Shown here one piece after another: positions 1 to 8,824 of a DNA stretch of 64,000 bases. The translations under genes and the position numbers were made by a program. The stretch is from Bacteroidota bacterium (GTDB taxonomy: Bacteria; Bacteroidota; Bacteroidia; Bacteroidales; Prolixibacteraceae): assembly GCA_029265715.1 (NCBI GenBank), contig JAJUGZ010000009.1:1-64000 (forward strand). The letters are read 5' to 3'. Numbering within the stretch: the first letter of the stretch is position 1; every line of letters begins with the position of its first letter. Under the pieces are notes generated by a model. That model was not told where the DNA came from. It worked only from the letters and a program-made list of their open reading frames with translations, and did no database searches.

Positions 1-30
1 AAATAGGCCTAGCATATTGATATTCTTCAT
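1..30 (-). CDS. 5' end of a gene leaving the window (putative, 10 codons)
   Basis: On the minus strand an ATG at position 30 opens a frame reading MKNINMLGLF to the window edge. The lysine/asparagine start followed by hydrophobic residues would fit the beginning of a signal peptide. Only ten codons are visible, so no function can be assigned. The upstream AT-rich stretch contains CAAATATA (103-110), which on the minus strand is TATATTTG, a match to the Bacteroidota -7 box TAnnTTTG, which makes a real start here plausible but unproven. Confidence 0.35.
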   Translation of the reverse strand, partial: MKNINMLGLF

Positions 31-395
31 TGTTGCTCTTTTTTGTACTGTAAAATAGGCAATCTAACCATATATCCCATGCTTAAAATATTAACAATTA
101 AACAAATATATTAACATTGGGTTTTTAGAGATGCCCTTTAGCATATAAACACAAACCGAATCGATTTGTTCCCTGTTCTCCGGAATTTGTTAACCAAGAG
201 TTTGTTCTCTTTTGAGTAAGAAGATTTTCCATAAAACCGGCAGGGGGATTAGACGAATATCTTTCGCGGATTAAGTGTTTGAATGATTATTTATCCTATT
301 GATTATTTGATGAATTACTCTCAATTATGATATTCGTTTATGTCTGGAAACAGTTTTTTTAATCTAATTTTGGCCTGAATTAAAACCATGACTCT
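31..395. other. Intergenic region, divergent promoters likely
   Basis: 365 bases without a supportable gene, AT-rich, between a putative leftward gene and the rightward kdsD-type gene. It carries candidate -7 elements for both directions (103-110 minus, 365-372 plus) and TATCTTTC near 261. I see no repeat, tRNA or riboswitch-like structure. Confidence 0.5.
365..372 (+). promoter_or_regulatory. Candidate -7 box upstream of the SIS isomerase gene
   Basis: TAATTTTG matches the Bacteroidota sigma-AB -7 consensus TAnnTTTG and sits 23 nt before the ATG at 396. I do not see a clear TTG -33 element at the usual 18-21 nt spacing, so confidence is limited. Confidence 0.35.
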
Positions 396-1007
396 ATGCT
401 TGAAGAAATTCGATCTGTATTACGAAAAGAAGCTGATGCAATCAACAATATCCCGGTAACTGATGCCTATGAGAAGGCTGTTCGGATTATTGAAGAACGG
501 GTTCATGTAAAAAAAGGAAAGCTGGTTGCCTCCGGAATGGGGAAAGCTGGTCAGATAGCCTTAAACATTGCAACTACGTTTAGTTCGACTGGAACGCCTG
601 CAGTATTTCTGCACCCGAGCGATGCCCAGCATGGCGACTTGGGAGTTATTCAACCCAACGATGTGTTGTTGCTGATTTCCAATTCCGGGAAAACACGCGA
701 AATTCTGGAACTTGTCGAGCTGGCCGACCATTTGTATCCTCGGTTGCCCCTTATTGTCATTACCAGCAACGGCCAGTCGGAACTGGCAAAAATTGCCGAT
801 GTTTGCATCGAAACCGGAAATCCGGCTGAAGTTTGTCCCCTGGGATTGACCCCAAGCACTTCAACAACTGTTATGACGGTAATTGGCGACGTATTGGTTG
901 TTATGATGATGAAGCAGATCAATTTTTCAAACGAAGAATATGCTAAGCGCCATCATGGCGGTTACCTCGGAGAACAATCGCGTCGGCAGGCACGGTTAGA
1001 GAAATAG
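396..1007 (+). CDS. kdsD: Arabinose-5-phosphate isomerase, SIS-domain only (KpsF/GutQ/KdsD family)
   Basis: Predicted to interconvert ribulose 5-phosphate and arabinose 5-phosphate, the first step towards Kdo for the lipopolysaccharide core, in the cytoplasm. The 203-residue protein is a single sugar isomerase (SIS) domain: the glycine motif SGMGKAG is at residues 46-52, SNSGKT at 95-100, and the His79-Asp81 region (QHGDLG) is typical of KpsF/KdsD enzymes. E. coli KdsD is about 328 residues with two CBS domains after the SIS domain; these are absent here and a stop codon follows a basic tail. SIS-only isomerases of this type are known in Bacteroides fragilis, so this is a lineage-typical form rather than a truncation. 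The next gene starts 28 nt downstream and could be co-transcribed. Confidence 0.85.
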   Translation: MLEEIRSVLRKEADAINNIPVTDAYEKAVRIIEERVHVKKGKLVASGMGKAGQIALNIATTFSSTGTPAVFLHPSDAQHGDLGVIQPNDVLLLISNSGKTREILELVELADHLYPRLPLIVITSNGQSELAKIADVCIETGNPAEVCPLGLTPSTSTTVMTVIGDVLVVMMMKQINFSNEEYAKRHHGGYLGEQSRRQARLEK

Positions 1008-1035
1008 AATGTAGAACTATAAAAAAAAAAAGAGA

Positions 1036-1578
1036 ATGCGCATTACAACGGAAAACACGGTTGGCTTGGTAATTGATTTGCAGGAACGGTTGGTGCCAGC
1101 CATGGAGGACAATGAACTATTGGTTAAAAACTGTGGCATACTGATACAGGGTTTGCAGGAATTTAACCTTCCTTTAATTGTTACGCAGCAATATACCAAA
1201 GGATTAGGGGAAACCATCGAAGAAATAAAATCGCTTATTCCCACCGTTGGATATTTTGAGAAAAAAGATTTTAGCTGTTTTGATGTGCCCGAAGTGGTAT
1301 CTGTTCTTCAGGAAAAAGCGGCTAAAAATGTAATTATTTGCGGCATCGAATCGCATGTTTGCGTACTTCAAACTGCTGTCGATCTGAAAGCTGCCGGTTA
1401 TAACCCGGTTGTGGTAATGGACTGCGTTTCGTCGCGTTCGTTCGACAATGTAGATTTAGCAGCCGAACGGTTCCGTTTCGAAGGGATCATGATGACTTCA
1501 TACGAGTCAATCTTGTTTGAGCTGACCCGCTCGGCAGGCACTCCGGAATTCAAGGCCATTTCGAAACTTGTAAAATAA
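1036..1578 (+). CDS. Isochorismatase-family cysteine hydrolase (YcaC-like)
   Basis: A 180-residue cytosolic hydrolase of the isochorismatase superfamily. The catalytic triad is visible: Asp14 in VIDLQERL, a Lys at 76-77 in YFEKKDF, and the nucleophile Cys109 in GIESHVCV, which also carries the family cis-peptide region. The length fits the compact YcaC/nicotinamidase-like group. The substrate is not deducible: the metal ligands of true nicotinamidases are not evident, so an amidase or uncharacterised hydrolase role is more likely. It lies 28 nt after the SIS isomerase gene and is followed by a hairpin (1584-1622) that separates it from the convergent map gene. Confidence 0.8.
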   Translation: MRITTENTVGLVIDLQERLVPAMEDNELLVKNCGILIQGLQEFNLPLIVTQQYTKGLGETIEEIKSLIPTVGYFEKKDFSCFDVPEVVSVLQEKAAKNVIICGIESHVCVLQTAVDLKAAGYNPVVVMDCVSSRSFDNVDLAAERFRFEGIMMTSYESILFELTRSAGTPEFKAISKLVK

Positions 1579-1583
1579 TAAAG

Positions 1584-1622
1584 ACAGAAGCGGCCATTTC
1601 GTGATGTGATTGCCGCTTCTGT
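1584..1622. terminator. Bidirectional terminator between hydrolase and map
   Basis: Perfect 11-bp inverted repeat ACAGAAGCGGC (1584-1594) and GCCGCTTCTGT (1612-1622) with a 17-nt loop, placed between two convergent genes. Read on the minus strand it is followed by a T-rich stretch (CTTTATTATTTT), so it best serves map; on the plus strand the T-tract is weak. Confidence 0.6.
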
Positions 1623-1639
1623 TATCCTGATTTCTTCGT

Positions 1640-2419
1640 TTAGCAGATTTTATATTCGCCGCTTACATCGGTCAATACTTCATAGCCGGTTTCGGTAACC
1701 AGAACGGTGTGCTCAAACTGAGCCGACAGTTTCTTGTCAACGGTCCGTGCAGTCCATCCATCGTGTTTATCGGTAACAGTTCCCGGTCGTCCCTGGTTGA
1801 TCATGGGTTCGATGGTAAAGGTCATGCCAGGCCTTAACAGCGGTCCCGTATTTCTGCGGGCCGAATGGTCGATTTGTGGCGCTTCGTGAAAATCGATGCC
1901 GACACCATGCCCGCAGTATTCATAAACAACACTGTAGCCTTTGGCCCTGGCATAGCGGCTGATAGCGAAGCCAATATTTCCGACCCGGTTGCCCGGTCTT
2001 ACTTGTTCGATTCCCAAGTTTAAACAATGTTTGGTAACGTTAATCAGTTTTTGCGCTTCGTCTGAAATTTCGCCCACGGTGTACATGGCGCTGGTATCGC
2101 CGTAATACCCGTTTAAAATGGTCGTAACATCGATATTCAGGATATCTCCGTTTTTTAGGATGGTTGTTGGAGATGGAATTCCATGGCAAACAACTTCATT
2201 TAACGAAATACAGCATGATTTGGGATATCCGTTATATCCTAAAGTGGCGGGAATTGCACCATGCTGACGAATAAATTCTTCGATCTTTTTGTCCAGAAAC
2301 TCGGTTGAAACACCTTCTTTTACAAAGTCTTTAATATAAACGAGAGCCTGACCGGCCAACTGACTGCTTTTACGTATACCTTCAATTTGTTCCGGCGTTT
2401 TAATAATAATGTCTTCCAT
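1640..2419 (-). CDS. map: Methionine aminopeptidase, type I
   Basis: Removes the initiator methionine from nascent proteins. The pita-bread fold metal ligands are all visible in order: Asp in LNIDVTT, Asp in GYYGDTSAM, His in GHGVGIDFHEAP, Glu in FTIEPM and Glu in QFEHTVLVTETG. Length (259 residues from the chosen start) is normal for type Ia enzymes without an N-terminal zinc finger. An in-frame ATG seven codons upstream (2440) exists, but the ATG at 2419 begins the conserved MEDIIIKTPEQIEGIR region and is preferred. It is transcribed convergently with the isochorismatase-like gene and is divergent from the thioesterase gene. In many bacteria map sits in the ribosomal spc operon; here it is a single gene. 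Confidence 0.95.
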   Translation of the reverse strand: MEDIIIKTPEQIEGIRKSSQLAGQALVYIKDFVKEGVSTEFLDKKIEEFIRQHGAIPATLGYNGYPKSCCISLNEVVCHGIPSPTTILKNGDILNIDVTTILNGYYGDTSAMYTVGEISDEAQKLINVTKHCLNLGIEQVRPGNRVGNIGFAISRYARAKGYSVVYEYCGHGVGIDFHEAPQIDHSARRNTGPLLRPGMTFTIEPMINQGRPGTVTDKHDGWTARTVDKKLSAQFEHTVLVTETGYEVLTDVSGEYKIC

Positions 2420-2513
2420 GAAATTGTTAAATTTTCGCAAAAATCGCTATTCGGTTCGTATTTTCAAAAACTGAACAATAATTTTGCGCAAAGGTTCAAA
2501 AAACCTGTCGAAT

Positions 2514-3257
2514 ATGGAAAAATACACGCAACAACTTACCGTTAAATCTTACGATACCAATCAATATGGAAAAGCCTCTCTGGTTTCTCTCTATAATTTT
2601 ATGCTTGAAGCGGCTTGGGCTCATGCCCAGACTTTGGACTGGGGCTACGATACTCTGAAAAACAACAATTTGTTTTGGGTACTTTCTCGCATGTACATCG
2701 AAGTTGAGAAATATCCGGCGTGGCAAGACGAAATTACACTCAATACCTGGTCGGCCGGGACCGACGGGATGTATGCCTACCGTGAGTTTATCCTGACCGA
2801 TAAATCGGGAGGCCTCATATTACGGGCCAGTTCTGCTTGGTTGATCTTAGACATGGAAAACAAGCGGGTATTCCGGCTAATGGACTACCGGGATACATTT
2901 CCAAGGCGGGTCGATCTGAATGCCTGCCGAAATCCGCAGCGGATAAAGCCTCAGAAACATTCGCAAGAACTTGTTTTTACGCCTGTCCGCTTCGGTGAAC
3001 TCGATATCAACCGCCACTTTAACAGTGTGAAGTATGTTGAGCGGGTACTGGATAATTTTGGTATCGACTTCCTGAACGATCATGAGCCTTTTCAGGTTGA
3101 AATTAATTACCTGAAAGAAGGATTGGCTGGCGACAGGTTGGCTGTAGCTTGTGACCGGATTACGGATTCGAGCCATCAGATAACGATTGTTCGCGAATCG
3201 GATGGCGCTGACTTATGTACTATGACGATGGCCTGGCGCCCCAGGAACAAAAGCTGA
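2514..3257 (+). CDS. Acyl-ACP thioesterase (FatA/FatB-like double hot-dog)
   Basis: Likely hydrolyses acyl-acyl carrier protein to release free fatty acids in the cytoplasm. The 247-residue protein has the two hot-dog halves of the FatA/FatB family: the first begins with KYTQQLTVKSYDTNQYGK, the second contains the signature DINRHFNSVKYVER with the Asp-x-Asn-x-His catalytic arrangement, followed by the motif WRPR near the C-terminus. An in-frame ATG ten codons earlier (2484) is possible; I chose 2514 because family alignment begins there. Bacterial homologues are common in Bacteroidota and Firmicutes. It overlaps neither neighbour; miaA ends 3 nt downstream on the opposite strand, so the two genes converge almost end to end. 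Confidence 0.85.
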   Translation: MEKYTQQLTVKSYDTNQYGKASLVSLYNFMLEAAWAHAQTLDWGYDTLKNNNLFWVLSRMYIEVEKYPAWQDEITLNTWSAGTDGMYAYREFILTDKSGGLILRASSAWLILDMENKRVFRLMDYRDTFPRRVDLNACRNPQRIKPQKHSQELVFTPVRFGELDINRHFNSVKYVERVLDNFGIDFLNDHEPFQVEINYLKEGLAGDRLAVACDRITDSSHQITIVRESDGADLCTMTMAWRPRNKS

Positions 3258-3260
3258 GAC

Positions 3261-4187
3261 TTATTCCTTCAGCCATTCCAATATTTTCGCGGTTTTTTCG
3301 TCGGCCGGCATGTAGCCGTCGAGCCAGCGGATTTGCGTGCCCTGTTTTTCCATTCGCCGGAACCAGGTCATTTGTCGTTTGGCAAACTGGTGGATGGCCA
3401 CGTTGAGTTGCTCAACCATCTCCGGATAGGAGAGTTGTCCGGTCAGGTGCAGGGTCATAAACTTATATTCCAGCCCGTAATAAGTCAGTTTCTCCGGTGC
3501 GATGCCGCTGTCGAGCAGGCGTTGTACCTCGGCAAGCATGCCCTCATCGAGCCGTTGTTTCAGTCGGTCGGTAATCCGTTTTCGGCGCGACAATCGATCG
3601 TATTTCACACCTACAATCAAGCTCCGGATATCAGGCATGCCGGTATTGACATCCGGATGTGAAAGGTAATATTCTTCAATTTCGATGGCCCGTAAAGCCC
3701 GTTTCTCATTCTCGATATCGGTCTGGTTGTGTAAGTAATTTTTATAGGTTTTCAGGATTTCGGTTAATTCCTGAAGGTTTTTGCCGGCCAGTTTTTGGCG
3801 TAATTCATCGTTGATCGGGACCTGAATAAGCTTGTAGTTTTTCAGCACGGCTTCCAGATACATCCCGCTTCCGCCGCATAGAATCGGAAACTTTTGGCGT
3901 GACTGGATGTCGTTCCATGCTTTCAGAAAATCTTTCTGGTATTCAAATACATTGTATTCGTACCCTGCATCCACAATGTCAATCAAATGATAGGGGATTT
4001 GTTTGCCGTCGACAATGTAATCAGCGTAATCTTTGCCGGTTCCCAAATCCATACCACGGTAAACCTGGCGCGAGTCGGCCGAAATAATTTCCCCGTCAAT
4101 TTCGGCGGCGACACGGGCAGCAACGCCAGTCTTCCCGGAAGCCGTGGGCCCCAGGATTGTTAATAGATTGTATTTTGATTGTTCCAT
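3261..4187 (-). CDS. miaA: tRNA dimethylallyltransferase
   Basis: Transfers a dimethylallyl group to A37 of tRNAs reading UNN codons. The 308-residue sequence opens with the P-loop GPTASGKT (residues 13-20), followed by SADSRQVYRGMDLGTGK and DIVDAGYEYNVFEYQ, the substrate-binding signatures of MiaA, and by the RRMEKQGTQIRW region at the C-terminus. Length is typical. The stop codon lies 3 nt from the end of the convergent thioesterase gene. The ATG start at 4187 is followed upstream by an AT-rich region shared with the divergent smpB gene. Confidence 0.95.
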   Translation of the reverse strand: MEQSKYNLLTILGPTASGKTGVAARVAAEIDGEIISADSRQVYRGMDLGTGKDYADYIVDGKQIPYHLIDIVDAGYEYNVFEYQKDFLKAWNDIQSRQKFPILCGGSGMYLEAVLKNYKLIQVPINDELRQKLAGKNLQELTEILKTYKNYLHNQTDIENEKRALRAIEIEEYYLSHPDVNTGMPDIRSLIVGVKYDRLSRRKRITDRLKQRLDEGMLAEVQRLLDSGIAPEKLTYYGLEYKFMTLHLTGQLSYPEMVEQLNVAIHQFAKRQMTWFRRMEKQGTQIRWLDGYMPADEKTAKILEWLKE

Positions 4188-4344
4188 GAATACATTTGAT
4201 TTCCGGATGCAAAATAAACCATTTTTAGGTGTTTTGGTCTGAAAAAAATGATCGTGTTGTTATCTTCAACAGATGGGCATTCGATTGTTTATCGGGGTGG
4301 TTTTGTTATCTTCGCAATCCTGATTTGAACGTTAAATAGTTGAA

Positions 4345-4806
4345 ATGTCGCACAAGGCACAAAATAATATCAGTATAAAAAACAAGAGGGCGTTTTTCGA
4401 GTACGATATTCTCGAAACGTTTATTGCCGGTATTCAGCTGGTTGGAACCGAAATCAAATCGCTCCGCAGCGGGAAAGCCGGACTGGCCGATTCGTACTGC
4501 GTATTCTTTTCCAACGAGCTTTATGTGAAAAATATGCATATTGCCGAATACGAATTGGGAACCTGCAATAATCACATCGCCCGTCGCGACCGGAAGTTGC
4601 TGTTGAGCCGCAAGGAACTTTCAAAACTTCAAAAGAAATTGAAAGAAAGCGGATACACCATTGTCCCGCTGAAACTTTTCATCAACGAACGCGGGCTTGC
4701 CAAGCTTGAAATTGCCCTGGCCAAAGGGAAAAAGGTTTACGACAAGCGCGAATCGCTCAAAGAAAAAGACTCGAAACGCGACATGGACAGGGCCATGAAA
4801 TTTTAA
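4345..4806 (+). CDS. smpB: SsrA-binding protein
   Basis: Binds tmRNA and delivers it to stalled ribosomes for trans-translation. The 153-residue protein contains the conserved [19 protein letters not shown] start, the [20 protein letters not shown] core, and the basic C-terminal tail ([20 protein letters not shown]) that folds into the decoding centre. Length is normal. A TATCTTCG element at 4307-4314, one mismatch from the TAnnTTTG -7 box, lies 30 nt before the start. The gene appears monocistronic; no ssrA (tmRNA) gene is visible in this window. Confidence 0.95.
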   Translation: MSHKAQNNISIKNKRAFFEYDILETFIAGIQLVGTEIKSLRSGKAGLADSYCVFFSNELYVKNMHIAEYELGTCNNHIARRDRKLLLSRKELSKLQKKLKESGYTIVPLKLFINERGLAKLEIALAKGKKVYDKRESLKEKDSKRDMDRAMKF

Positions 4807-4887
4807 CCCAAAGACTCAAGAGCCCTTTTCAGGAGAGAAATGAGAACATAGCGGTGCCTTCCTATCTTTTCGTGTGCCTGTGCTTGC

Positions 4888-5391
4888 TTACAAGCCCCAC
4901 GGATAAATGGTCCGTTTAACACAGGAACTGCCTTGTTTTTCAGATCGTAAATTGAGATCCAGTATAAGTGGTTCCTGATTGCCGAGGTAAGGCTCATTCA
5001 GCTTTAAGTGATACGTTCCGGGCACAAGGCCTTCGATTACCAAATCCAGATCGTACAGGCAATTGCATTTGCAGCCCACGTGTTTCTCAAATTCCTGAAC
5101 AATGATTGAGTCGTTTCGGTAAACTACTGTGCACCATAAACTATCCGGACAGCAGTTGAAGCCGGCATTCAGGTGTTTCAGGCTTAGTTTGCCGGTTTCC
5201 TGATCGAATAGATATTCCAAACAGCTTTGCGAGGCTGACGGTTCAACGATGGTATTACCCGACTTTAGTCCGTTGCATTGCGGATTTCCGAGAAGTTGGA
5301 TGGTTAAATCCATTGCATCCGGATTTTCAGGTTCGGAAGTACAGGCAGAGAATAGGCCCACTAAAAACAGAAGAAGAAAAAGGTATTTCAT
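4888..5391 (-). CDS. Cysteine-rich lipoprotein of unknown function
   Basis: A hydrophobic signal peptide ending in LFSAC gives a clear type II lipobox, so the protein should be lipid-anchored in the envelope. The mature part (about 150 residues) contains roughly ten cysteines in clusters, including NCCPDSLWC and CKCNC, followed by a short beta-rich segment with YHLKLNEPYLGN. I do not recognise a named family. Two start codons two codons apart are possible (ATG at 5397 or 5391); 5391 gives the more usual MKYLFLL signal start. It converges on smpB on one side and is tandem to the carAB operon upstream, with the carB terminator between them, so it is probably transcribed independently. Confidence 0.6.
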   Translation of the reverse strand: MKYLFLLLFLVGLFSACTSEPENPDAMDLTIQLLGNPQCNGLKSGNTIVEPSASQSCLEYLFDQETGKLSLKHLNAGFNCCPDSLWCTVVYRNDSIIVQEFEKHVGCKCNCLYDLDLVIEGLVPGTYHLKLNEPYLGNQEPLILDLNLRSEKQGSSCVKRTIYPWGL

Positions 5392-5483
5392 AACCATCTG
5401 TTTGAATGTGCAATAGCATTACGGCAGACCGGGGCGGAGTGTTTCATTAAACGGTACAAACCCGAACACTGGGGCTGGACAAC

Positions 5484-5525
5484 AAAAAAGGCCATCCTGG
5501 TTTGATCTCAGGATGGCCTTTATAT
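5484..5525 (-). terminator. Intrinsic terminator of carAB
   Basis: A perfect 12-bp stem, AAGGCCATCCTG (5488-5499) with CAGGATGGCCTT (5509-5520), and a 9-nt loop. On the minus strand the hairpin is followed by TTTTTTG, so it terminates the carAB transcript 20 nt after the carB stop. Confidence 0.85.
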
Positions 5526-5540
5526 GCGGTACAGTCGGAA

Positions 5541-8500
5541 CTAATCTTTATATTCTTCCCAACTCTTGATTGTCATATCCTCAAGTCCGTATTTGCAGAA
5601 TGCGTGGATAAATGCGCTGGCCACACGGGCATTGGTAATCAGCGGAATGCTATAGTCGATGGCGCTCCGGCGGATGGTATATCCGTTGCTGATTTCCCGG
5701 CTGGTGTGGTCTTTGGGGATATTAATCACCAAATCAATTTTCTTTTCTTTGATGTATTCCAATGTGTTTGGATGCTTATCGGTTTCATCAGGCCAGTACA
5801 GGCGGGTTGACTCAACTCCGTTTTCAGCCAGAAATTTCTGGGTTCCTCCGGTAGCATACAAACTGAAGCCACGTTCCTGAAGCAATTTGGCGCTGTTTAG
5901 CAATTCGATTTTCGAACGGGCCGGGCCTGATGAAATCAGGATGTTTTTCTTCGGAATAGAATAACCTACAGAAAGCATTGATTTCAGGATGGCCTCGTAG
6001 AAGTTTTCGCCGATGCAGCCTACTTCGCCGGTTGATGACATGTCGACTCCCAAGACCGGGTCGGCATTCAGCAACCGGGCAAACGAGAACTGGGCCGCTT
6101 TTACGCCCACATAGTCGAGTTCAAAGATTGATTTGTCCGGTTTCTGGAACGGAACGTCCAGCATAGCCTGAGTCGCGATTTCGATCAGGTTGTATTTCAT
6201 TACTTTCGATACGAACGGGAAGCTTCGCGAAGCGCGCAGGTTACATTCAATTACTTTAATGTCGTTGTCTTTGGCCAGCAACTGCATGTTGAACGGCCCG
6301 GTAATTTCGAGCGCTTTGGCAATCTGCCGGGCGATCTTCTTAATTCTCCGGATTGTTTCGATGTACAATTTCTGAGGAGGGAACACGATGGTAGCATCTC
6401 CTGAGTGTACACCGGCAAATTCAACGTGTTCGGAAATTGCGTAGGCAATTACTTCTCCGTTTTTGGCTACGGCATCAATTTCAACTTCTTTGGCCTGCTC
6501 GATGAATTCGGAAACCACAACCGGATGTTCTTTCGAAACGTTGGCGGCCAGCGTTAGGAAGTGCCCCAACTGATCTTTGTTCGAAACCACATTCATGGCT
6601 GCTCCGGAAAGTACGTACGACGGACGGATTAGCACCGGGAAGCCAACTTCGTCGACAAACTTATAAATGTCGTCAATGCTGGTTAGTTCTGACCAGCGTG
6701 GCTGATCGATTTTTAGTTCGTCGAGCAACGAGCTGAATTTTTTGCGGTCTTCGGCATTATCGATCTTTACCGGTGAGGTTCCCAGTACCGGGACTTGCTG
6801 GTGGTAAAGTTTCATGGCCAGGTTATTCGGAATCTGTCCACCCATTGAAAGGATTACACCTTTGGGGGCTTCCAGGTCGATAATGTCCATTACGCGCTCG
6901 AACGAAAGCTCGTCGAAGTATAACCGGTCGCAGGTATCGTAGTCGGTACTTACCGTTTCCGGATTGTAGTTGATCATGATCGACCGGTATTTTTCTTTTT
7001 TGATGGTGTTGATCGCGTTCACGCTACACCAGTCAAACTCAACCGAACTGCCAATACGGTAGGCCCCGGAGCCCAATACGATGACCGACTTGTTGTCGCG
7101 CGGGAAATCGATGTCGTTCTCTGTTCCGTTGTAAGTCATATACAGGTAGTTCGTCTGGGCCGGGTATTCACCAGCCAGTGTGTCGATCTGTTTTACAACC
7201 GGAAGGATATTCTTTGACTTACGTAGTTCGCGTACTTTTAGCAGGTCGCTGTGTATTTCTTTATTGGCTGATTTCAATACCAAGCGGGCAATTTGGAAAT
7301 CGGAGAACCCGGCCCTTTTAGCCTGAAGCAGCAATTCGTCGTTCAGCGCTGAAAGCTCGTGTACATTTTCAAGCTTATTCTTGATTTCGTGGATATTCTG
7401 TAGTTTTTGCAGGAACCAACGGTCGATTTTTGTTTTCTGGTAAATATCTTCGATGGTGTACCCCTTATTAAAGGCTTCAGCGATGGCGAAAATACGGCGG
7501 TCGGTTGGGTTGACCAGTTCTTCGTCAATCTGTTCGATGCTAATTTCACCTTTGTTGCCGACAAACCCGTGCATGCCAAGGCCTACCATGCGGATACCTT
7601 TCTGGATCACTTCTTCGAATGAGCGGCCAATAGCCATGATTTCGCCCACACTCTTCATCGACGATCCCAGGTTTTTCGATACGCCTGAGAATTTGTTCAG
7701 GTCCCAGCGGGGGATTTTGCAAACGATGTAATCGAGCGCTGGTTCGAAAGCTGCTGTGGTTACTTTGGTGACCGCATTTTTTAGTTGGTGTAGCCCGTAG
7801 CCAAGACCCAGTTTGGCCGCTACGAATGCCAGCGGATAACCGGTGGCTTTCGAAGCAAGGGCCGAAGAACGCGACAAACGGGCATTTACCTCGATTACGC
7901 GATAATCTTCAGAGAATGGGTCGAGGGCAAACTGAACGTTACATTCGCCCACAATCCCGATGTGGCGGATGATTTTGATTGACAAGGCGCGCAGCTTGTG
8001 GTATTCGGAGTTCGACAGTGTTTGCGATGGGGCCACCACGATACTTTCGCCGGTGTGAATACCCAGCGGGTCGAAGTTTTCCATGTTACAAACCGTGATA
8101 CAATTGTCGAAACGGTCGCGAACTACTTCGTATTCCACTTCTTTCCATCCTTTGATTGATTCTTCAACCAGAATTTGTGGCGAGTATGTGAACGCTTTTG
8201 ATGCAAGTGTCCGTAATTCATCGTCGTTGGCGCAGAAACCGCTGCCTAACCCACCTAAGGTGTATGCTGCACGGATGATAATAGGGTACCCAATGGTTTT
8301 AACGGCCTCGAATGCTTCTTCCATGTTTTCGCAGGCAATACTCCGCGGTGTTTTTACATCGATTTCGGCTAACTTTCCGGCGAAAATTTCACGGTCTTCG
8401 GTGTCAATGATAGCCTGAACCGGAGTCCCCACTACTTTTACGTTGTATTTTTCAAGGATACCTTGTTTGAACAGGGCTACACCACAGTTCAGTGCTGTTT

Positions 8501-8774
8501 GTCCGCCAAAAGCCAGCAAGATTCCCTGAGGTCTTTCTTTTTTGATGACCTGTTCGACAAAGAACGGGGTTACTGGCAGGAAGTAGATTTTGTCGGCGAT
8601 GTTTTCCGACGTTTGGATGGTGGCAATGTTCGGGTTGATCAGAATGGTTTCAACGCCTTCTTCTTTCAGGGCTTTCAGCGCCTGCGACCCGGAGTAGTCG
8701 AATTCACCGGCTTCACCGATTTTTAACGCTCCGGAACCAAGAACAATCGCTTTTTTTATTTCTGTATTTATCAT
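5541..8774 (-). CDS. carB: Carbamoyl-phosphate synthase large subunit
   Basis: Makes carbamoyl phosphate from bicarbonate, ATP and ammonia channelled from CarA, feeding pyrimidine and arginine synthesis. The 1077-residue protein has the full duplicated architecture: a first ATP-grasp half (from LGSGALKIGEAGEFDYSG), an oligomerisation region around 400-550, a second half starting with VLGSGAYRIGSSVEFDW, and a C-terminal MGS-like allosteric domain (from about residue 930, with YATGGTQKFLAENG). Length is normal. It follows carA by 50 nt on the same strand and ends in a strong terminator. Its proximity to the divergent argR/arg cluster fits joint control of carbamoyl phosphate and citrulline synthesis. 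Confidence 0.97.
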   Translation of the reverse strand: MINTEIKKAIVLGSGALKIGEAGEFDYSGSQALKALKEEGVETILINPNIATIQTSENIADKIYFLPVTPFFVEQVIKKERPQGILLAFGGQTALNCGVALFKQGILEKYNVKVVGTPVQAIIDTEDREIFAGKLAEIDVKTPRSIACENMEEAFEAVKTIGYPIIIRAAYTLGGLGSGFCANDDELRTLASKAFTYSPQILVEESIKGWKEVEYEVVRDRFDNCITVCNMENFDPLGIHTGESIVVAPSQTLSNSEYHKLRALSIKIIRHIGIVGECNVQFALDPFSEDYRVIEVNARLSRSSALASKATGYPLAFVAAKLGLGYGLHQLKNAVTKVTTAAFEPALDYIVCKIPRWDLNKFSGVSKNLGSSMKSVGEIMAIGRSFEEVIQKGIRMVGLGMHGFVGNKGEISIEQIDEELVNPTDRRIFAIAEAFNKGYTIEDIYQKTKIDRWFLQKLQNIHEIKNKLENVHELSALNDELLLQAKRAGFSDFQIARLVLKSANKEIHSDLLKVRELRKSKNILPVVKQIDTLAGEYPAQTNYLYMTYNGTENDIDFPRDNKSVIVLGSGAYRIGSSVEFDWCSVNAINTIKKEKYRSIMINYNPETVSTDYDTCDRLYFDELSFERVMDIIDLEAPKGVILSMGGQIPNNLAMKLYHQQVPVLGTSPVKIDNAEDRKKFSSLLDELKIDQPRWSELTSIDDIYKFVDEVGFPVLIRPSYVLSGAAMNVVSNKDQLGHFLTLAANVSKEHPVVVSEFIEQAKEVEIDAVAKNGEVIAYAISEHVEFAGVHSGDATIVFPPQKLYIETIRRIKKIARQIAKALEITGPFNMQLLAKDNDIKVIECNLRASRSFPFVSKVMKYNLIEIATQAMLDVPFQKPDKSIFELDYVGVKAAQFSFARLLNADPVLGVDMSSTGEVGCIGENFYEAILKSMLSVGYSIPKKNILISSGPARSKIELLNSAKLLQERGFSLYATGGTQKFLAENGVESTRLYWPDETDKHPNTLEYIKEKKIDLVINIPKDHTSREISNGYTIRRSAIDYSIPLITNARVASAFIHAFCKYGLEDMTIKSWEEYKD

Positions 8775-8824
8775 GATTTTTTTTGTTTTCTCTCAGATGA
8801 AAGTCAGTCGATAATTCGTAATCG

